Assembly: GCF_012489685.1 (NCBI RefSeq)
Contig: NC_080044.1
Coordinates: 29,492,369 to 29,556,368 of the forward strand
Source of the DNA: Lotus japonicus
Lineage: Eukaryota; Streptophyta; Magnoliopsida; Fabales; Fabaceae
Length of the DNA stretch: 64,000 nucleotides
Reading direction: 5' to 3'
Part shown: positions 58,539 to 64,000 of the stretch, one piece after another
Layout of the letters: each line of letters begins with the position of its first letter
How positions within the stretch are numbered: position 1 is the first letter of the stretch
Made by a program: the position numbers and the translations under genes
The notes under the pieces: model-generated
Seen by the model: only the letters and a program-made list of their open reading frames with translations
What the model was told of the DNA's origin: nothing
Database searches by the model: none

Positions 58539-58543
58539 AAAAG

Positions 58544-59735
58544 TGCCTTCCTAAATGGCAACATTTCAGAGGAAGTGTATGTCAAGCAACCTCCTGGCTT
58601 TGAAAATGACAAGCATCCAGAGCATGTCTACAAGCTCAAGAAGTCGCTTTATGGACTGAGACAAGCTCCCAGAGCTTGGTATGAAAGACTCAGCTCCTTT
58701 CTTCTGAAGAATGAGTTTGTAAGGGGTAAAGGTGACAACACTCTTTTCTGCAGAACCTATAAGGATGATATTCTCATAGTTCAGATTTATGTTGATGATA
58801 TTATATTTGGTTCCGCTAATCCTTCTCTCTGCAAGGAATTCTCTAAGATGATGCAGGCTGAATTTGAGATGAGCATGATGGGAGAGCTCAAGTACTTTCT
58901 GGGAATTCAAATTGATCAACGACTAGGAGTCACATATATCCATCAGAAGAAGTACACCTTGGAACTTCTGAAGAAGTTCAACATGAGTGACTGCAACATC
59001 TCAAAGACTCCAATGCATCCTACATGCATTCTTGAGAAAGAGGAAGTTTCCTCTAAGGTTTGTCAGAAGCTCTATCGTGGAATGATAGGCTCTCTTCTTT
59101 ATTTAACAGCTTCCAGACCTGATATATTGTTTAGTGTGCATCTCTGTGTTAGATTTCAATCAGATCCTAGAGAGACTCACTTAACAGCTGTTAAGAGGAT
59201 CCTCAAATATCTGAAGGGAACCACTAACCTTGGCTTGATGTATAGAAAAACATTAGAGTACACACTTTCAGGTTTTTGTGATGCTGACTTTGCTGGAGAC
59301 AGAGTGGAAAGGAAAAGCACCTCAGGAAGTTGTCATTTCCATGGAGCAAATCTTATCACTTGGTCAAGCAAGAGACAGAACACAATTGCTTTATCAACTG
59401 CAGAAGCAGAATATGTCTCAGCTGCCACTTGCTGTACACAAACCATATGGATGAAGAATCATCTGGAGGACTATGGTTTGTTTCTGAAGAAGATTCCAAT
59501 CTTCTGTGACAACACAGCTGCCATCTCCCTCAGCAAAAATCCCATTCTACACTCAAGAGCAAAGCACATAGAGGTAAAGTATCATTATATTCGAGATCAT
59601 GTTCAGAAGGGCACTCTATCATTAGAGTATGTTGATACTGACCATCAATGGGCAGATATCTTCACTAAGCCCTTAGCAGAAGATCGGTTTTTATTTATTC
59701 TTGAAAATCTGAACATGGACTTTTGTCCAGAGTAA
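58544..59735 (+). pseudogene. pol: SIRE copy 1 pol, second part: RT catalytic region and RNase H
   Basis: The frame resumes copy 1 pol at SAFLNGNISEEVYVKQPPGF directly after the copy 2 TSD and runs without a stop to TAA 59735. It contains the RT region with [16 protein letters not shown] and catalytic YVDDIIF (58789 on), the SRPDILFSVHL and LKYLKGTTNLGLMY segments, and RNase H (FCDADFAGD, STAEAEYVSA, CDNTAAISLSKNP, HSRAKHIEVKYHYIRDH). This part alone is undamaged, but it is separated from the rest of pol by 18 kb of copy 2. The open frame before 58539 belongs to the LTR and is not coding. Confidence 0.92.
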
Positions 59736-60169
59736 GGTATTTTCAGAACCTCTGACCATGGTGCTTCTGAAGTCATCAGATGTTACCTATTCAGAAGGTA
59801 CTGGATCAGAAGCACTTAACCCACCGGTTAAACTTCTGTGGTAGACAACAATACACGTGTCACTTCTTTTGTGACATAGTTCCCTGTGTCGCGTGGTGTA
59901 TCTGCTATAATGATGATACCTACTCTCCTCCACTGTGCTATTTTCTGACTAATTATTTTACAAACCGTTGATCTTGATTTTTGCCTTATGCTTCTTAAAA
60001 TCTCAACAGTTACTATTAAACCCACTATACGCACGATCTCACACACGATCTAATCCACACACTTACTCAAACAGTTTTCAAAACTCTTGTGTGCATTGCA
60101 TTTCATTCACTCTTCTCCCTCCAATATTTCCTTTCTCTCTGAACCCTAAACCTCGCATTCCTGAGAATC

Positions 60170-63100
60170 ATGGGCAAATCAAGGAAATCAAAAGCAAATG
60201 TTATTGCTTCTTCCAAACTGACTGTCGAAGAGCAAGAGAAGCAAAGATTTGAAGAAGCTCAGCAAATTTTGAACGCGGCCAATGCGGTCACCTGCGTCAA
60301 GAAGATTGAAGAACTGGTTGTGTGCAACGAGTCAAGAGTGGACTTCGACAACCTGGCTAAACATGGGTTTGACATCAGGGATCAAGTCGATTTGCAAGGT
60401 TGGTCTGGCTATTTCAATAGGCTCTGTGGTCCTATCTATTACAAGTTAGTTGTGGAATTCTGGAAGAATGCTGTCTGCAACGACTACTATGTCGTTTCTC
60501 ATGTATTGGATAGGAAGATTGTTATTTCTGAGGAATCCATTGCAAAGTTGCTGGGAATGGAGTTCCAACAAGGCAAGAGAATCAAGAATGTGGATGCTAA
60601 TGTTCCTGGCATGAGGAACTTAGTCAATCAAGCTATTTATGAAAATTGGTCTTTGGAGAAGACAAAGTATGCCATAAAGGAATTGAAGCCAAAAATGAAG
60701 ATCTGGCAGCAGATTTTCATGAACTGCATTCACCCCAGAACAGGAGGAATTGATTACCTCAATGCAACTCAGAAGGTAATCATGTACTATATATCTAGGG
60801 GTGAGCCTGTGTGTCTTCCATTTCTGCTCTTCAACTATCTGAAAGAATGCGTTGAGAAGTCAAGGACTACTGCAACTGAGACCAAGAGGTCTATCTCTTA
60901 CATTCCTTATGGCAGGTTGCTCTCAGATATCTTCACTCAGAACAAACTGGTCAAGACTCTATTTGACTTAGGCCTTCATGATGATCTGGCTATGTCCATT
61001 GGAGATGCTCTCAATGGGACTAAGTTGAAGAGAATGCAGATCATTGCTAAAGTTCAAGTTGAACCTGAAGAAGAATCATCTGAAGAGGTTCGTCAGATGA
61101 ACCACCCTGTTGATGACTTTCCTCTTGGTCTAAGAAGGATAATCCAGCCAGTATTCTGGAATATGTGAGAATGCTCGGAAGTGAAGGAGATCCAATCACT
61201 CTTGAGGAATTCGTCAAAGGACTTCCTGACAGTCCTCCTGAGGCAGTAACAAGGAAGTCTAAGAGAGCAACAAGCAGCAAGCCTTCAAATCCCAAGGGCA
61301 AAGGGATTCTAATAGAGGAAATGAAGAAGATGAAAGCTGCATCAAAATCTATGGTCATCAGGGAACCAATTCCAGAACCTTCTCCTAAAAGAACTCCAGT
61401 GCAGTCACCTCAGCAATCAAAGTCTGATAGCCCTGAGAGTTCTATGGCTTCCATCATTGGAACTCAAGAAGAAGATAATGCCACCAACAGAGGAGGAGCT
61501 GTTCACTCTAACTCTGAAGAAGATTCACCTAGAAGGAATGTCAAGAGGAAAGCTGTCATGGAAGAATCTTCTGGTGAGGAAACTGAAGATGATGATACTC
61601 CTCTGGCCAAGAGGCAAAAATTTCAAGTTGAGGAGGAAGTTGAGCAGGATGACAATGAGATTATTGGGCATGTGCTCCAAAACTTAAGGGAATCTCCGGA
61701 ACCAAAGCAAGCATCTGAGAGTGCTTCAGAGGTACAAAGGGAAAGGAGATCAAAGATAGCTTCTGATCCGGCAAGGACTGCCGGACTCACCAGAACTACC
61801 ACCCTCAGAGGTCCAAGTAAGGCAATTACTGAAAGCATTAATTTAGATTCTGCTTTGGCCATTATTCCTGAACAACCTGTACTTATATCTACCTTCACAC
61901 CAACCTCAACCCAAACAGTTTCACATCAAACAGAACCTCACACACAAACCATATCTCAAGCCGAAACATAAGCTCCCCACTTAAACATCCAAACTGCTAC
62001 CACTTCCATTCCATCCATCCCAATTCAAACCTCTTCCACATCCACCATCACTGAGTCTGTACCTCTCTTTAATTCATTCATTAAGGGTATCGCTCAGAGT
62101 GAGGCCACCTTGAGGGACTTGGTTCAACAATTCACACCTAAGCCTCCATCCACCTCAAGAACCCTTCTGGTAACTGAATCTGGTGAGATTCCTGCTGTGG
62201 AAGACGAAGGAGATGAGGATGTTCAGATTCTAGAACCTCCTTTCAATGTGCAACCTATCCAGCAGGTAGCCTCCTATTTTGAAGATGTGTTCCCAGATGC
62301 TGCTGCTGAGTCCTCTTATGTGTCCTTATCTCACTACTCCACGGTAAACTCAAGAGATCTGAGTTTCACCTCGCCTGAGAAGACAGCTACGTCCAGGCAA
62401 AGACAAGAGACCATTCCTGAGATTGAGCATATGGACGAATCAGATCATTCAGGACAAGAGAAGGCTCATGTGAATGAATCTGCACCTTCAGGGCAAATGA
62501 GAACTGAAAGCTCTAATGCATCAAGCTCTAACGCAACCAACACTCCTCAGCCAATCATGGATTTGGCACCTTCCTTCAGACCACAAAGTCTTACTCAACT
62601 CATTCAGGAGTTCTCTGATGAAGCAACCAGAACACTGCAATGGCTATATCAGGTAACTGATAATCAATTTGATGCATCTTTGGTTGATGGTATGTGGTCT
62701 TCCTTCGGAAGATGGTCAGAAAGTAGAGCTTATGAGCTTGAGAAGCAGCTTAGCAGAGAGAAGCGTCTGAGAGTTCATGATGCCTTAGAGAGAGCTTATG
62801 AGCAGAGGCAGAGGGTGTTACACAAGGTTTGTGAACCCATGAGAAGAGCAATGACTGCAAGAACACATGTTGTCTCTGAACGTACCTCAGAACATGCTGA
62901 GATGATTCCAGCAGAGGTTGCAGAGGACAATGCTGAAGAGATTATCATTCATTAGGCTGCAGAGGTTGATGAGGTTCAGATGGAAGAACCTATTCCAGTT
63001 GCTGCTGAAGTTCCTATTCCTGTTCAAGCTCCAGAACCAGCTCCACATCCGGAAGTTGCTCTCCTGGCCGCCAGAATTGATAGGATACAAGATGATCAGC

Positions 63101-63237
63101 AGAGGCTGTTTCAGATGGTTGAGCAACAAGGCATCATTCAGAATGAACAAGGACAGCAGATTCGGGAATCTACAAGCATAATGGAGAATATGATGAAGTA
63201 TCTGATCAAGAATCTACCATCCTCTTCAAAGTCTTGA
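60170..63237 (+). pseudogene. SIRE copy 1 env-like ORF, one frameshift and two nonsense codons
   Basis: ATG 60170 opens MGKSRKSKANVIASSK, followed by the same domain as in copy 2 (GWSGYFNRLCGPIYYKLVVE, IWQQIFMNCIHPRTGG, LFNYLKECVEKSRTTA, SYIPYGRLLSDIF). At about 61126 a one-base-level frameshift moves the reading to the next frame, which continues through Lys/Glu-, Ser- and Pro-rich parts with stops at 61969-61971 (TAA) and 62953-62955 (TAG) to the true end at 63237. The C-terminal part has two coiled coils (about 62730-62850 and 63060-63220, for example ARIDRIQDDQQRLFQMVEQQ). It starts 434 bp after the pol stop, so it is not a simple readthrough product of pol. No clear membrane anchor is seen. 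Confidence 0.82.
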
Positions 63238-63497
63238 ACCCCTCCCATCTATCTTTCATGCATATTTATTCATCTTATCTGTCTGTGAACTTATTCTATG
63301 TTTGACCATGTTTTATTTTCTTATGTGTTTATGCTACAACTTATTTAATGCACCGTCCACATCTCTTAGTAACTCACATGCATTTATGTTCGATGAGTTT
63401 TATGCATGTTTTTTCTGTTACTTCTCTTCTTTATAATCTATTGCTTTCCTTCTTCTCCATCGCAATTCAATTCATTCCTTTCTCTCCTCAAATCAAA

Positions 63498-63950
63498 ATG
63501 TCTTCTGTTGATTTGATTTCTGAACTTAAGGCTCTGGTATTTGACCGGACCTTTCCCTGGAGTGTCAATCTTTCACTCACTCAAATCTCCCAAGCTCTTG
63601 GGAAAATTGAGTATCTGCTGGACTGCTGGCTGACATCGAATCAGACCCACTGTCTGCATACTCTTCAGGAAGTTCTGAAAGAACTCCTTCGCCTGGCCTC
63701 TCACCGGAAGGATCTTGAAGTTCAATTCGAGAGCATTTGTCTGCTCATTGAGCATAAAAAGAGGGAACGAGAAGATCAAGAAGAAGCAGGTGAAGTGCTT
63801 CAAGCTACTGCCTCCACTCCTACCATCAATGAGAGTGAGATTCAGAAGGAAGAACTGGCTGCCCAGTTAGCTTCCATTGATCAGGACATTTGTCCTTTGC
63901 ACCTTCAGCTTCTTTCAATGAAGGAATCTCGTGCCTTCTTATGTGTCTAG
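63498..63950 (+). CDS. Extra sense ORF of SIRE copy 1 (150 aa, unknown function)
   Basis: An intact frame 260 bp after the env-like ORF, preceded by a TATA-like CTTTATAATC (about 63430) and a CT-rich leader ending ATCAAAATGT, which looks like a plant mRNA leader. The protein starts MSSVDLISELKALVFDRTF, is rich in leucine heptads (LTQISQALGKIEYLLDCWL, LHTLQEVLKELLRL) and acidic/basic pairs, and ends RAFLCV. It does not resemble the antisense protein of copy 2 in sequence, although both are small helical proteins at the same place. The family is not known to me. Sequence after it (63951-64000) is too short to judge. Confidence 0.45.
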   Translation: MSSVDLISELKALVFDRTFPWSVNLSLTQISQALGKIEYLLDCWLTSNQTHCLHTLQEVLKELLRLASHRKDLEVQFESICLLIEHKKREREDQEEAGEVLQATASTPTINESEIQKEELAAQLASIDQDICPLHLQLLSMKESRAFLCV

Positions 63951-64000
63951 GAATTGTTCTCCTAGTATTTTCTTATCCTCTGTACTCATTTCCGTTCATT

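Larger units (their letters stand above)
35553..64000 (+). mobile_element. SIRE-type Ty1/copia retrotransposon, copy 1 (right end outside window)
   Basis: 5' LTR 35553-36791, PBS 36793, gag 36869-38752, pol in two parts (38508-40558 and 58544-59735), env-like ORF 60170-63237 and an extra ORF 63498-63950. It inserted into the gypsy gag; the left TSD should be GACAA (35548-35552), with the right copy outside the window. Copy 2 interrupts its reverse transcriptase at 40558. The gag-pol-env-like order, tRNA-Met-type PBS and UBN2-type gag fit the SIRE/Maximus lineage (genus Sirevirus). Several stop codons and a frameshift mark it as defective. Confidence 0.92.

Noticed and set aside
60170..63237. 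Env-like ORF considered as a true envelope or pararetrovirus gene
   Set aside because: No signal peptide, membrane anchor or movement/coat-protein motif is visible; its place after copia pol and its coiled coils fit the SIRE third ORF.

Overview
The window reads as repeat-rich nuclear DNA from a flowering plant, most likely a legume. The grounds are a six-exon plant D-type cyclin gene, SIRE/Maximus-type Ty1/copia retrotransposons with a large third (env-like) reading frame, three CACTA (En/Spm) transposons, a Helitron, a Stowaway MITE and very AT-rich spacers. The legume placement is inference; no species is claimed. CYCD1 is the only host gene I can support. Nearly everything else is transposable elements inserted into one another, and most boundaries can be proven by target-site duplications (TSDs) read directly from the sequence.

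Layout. 1-4455: right part of a CACTA element that carries a shrunken transposase/Ulp1 gene and exons captured from an S1-domain RNA-binding gene. 4456-11469: a ~4-kb LTR whose left part is cut by that CACTA, and which contains another LTR of its own family in the opposite direction (5021-8941, TSD CTTAT). 11470-14653: promoter region and gene of a D1-type cyclin. 14794-16400: probable non-autonomous Helitron. 17145-21052: second CACTA (TSD TGT) with one exon-like reading frame of unknown origin. 22579-22892: Stowaway MITE. From about 23.5 kb: a Tat-like Ty3/gypsy element whose gag is split by a third CACTA (24378-34362, TSD GCT). This CACTA carries a captured ROP-GEF (PRONE) gene fragment and hosts two solo LTRs: 27102-31212 (TSD CATAC) and an inverted SIRE solo LTR at 31627-32884 (TSD CATCT).

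At 35553 the gypsy element is interrupted by SIRE copy 1, which runs off the right edge. Copy 1 is split inside its reverse transcriptase by SIRE copy 2 (40559-58538, TSD AAAAG). Copy 2 is in turn interrupted by a truncated hAT element (44709-46784) and a third complete ~4-kb solo LTR (52730-56650, TSD GTTTC). Both SIRE copies have gag, pol and env-like frames with scattered nonsense and frameshift lesions. Each also has an extra small coiled-coil frame downstream of env-like: antisense in copy 2, sense in copy 1.

The elements share no pathway; the story is one of successive insertion. The most unusual points are: host-gene capture by two (possibly three) CACTA elements; an in-frame fusion of transposase N-terminus to the Ulp1 C-terminus; an ORF shared by two copies of the 4-kb LTR; the extra, possibly antisense, genes of the SIRE elements; and a +1 gag/pol frame offset common to both SIRE copies.
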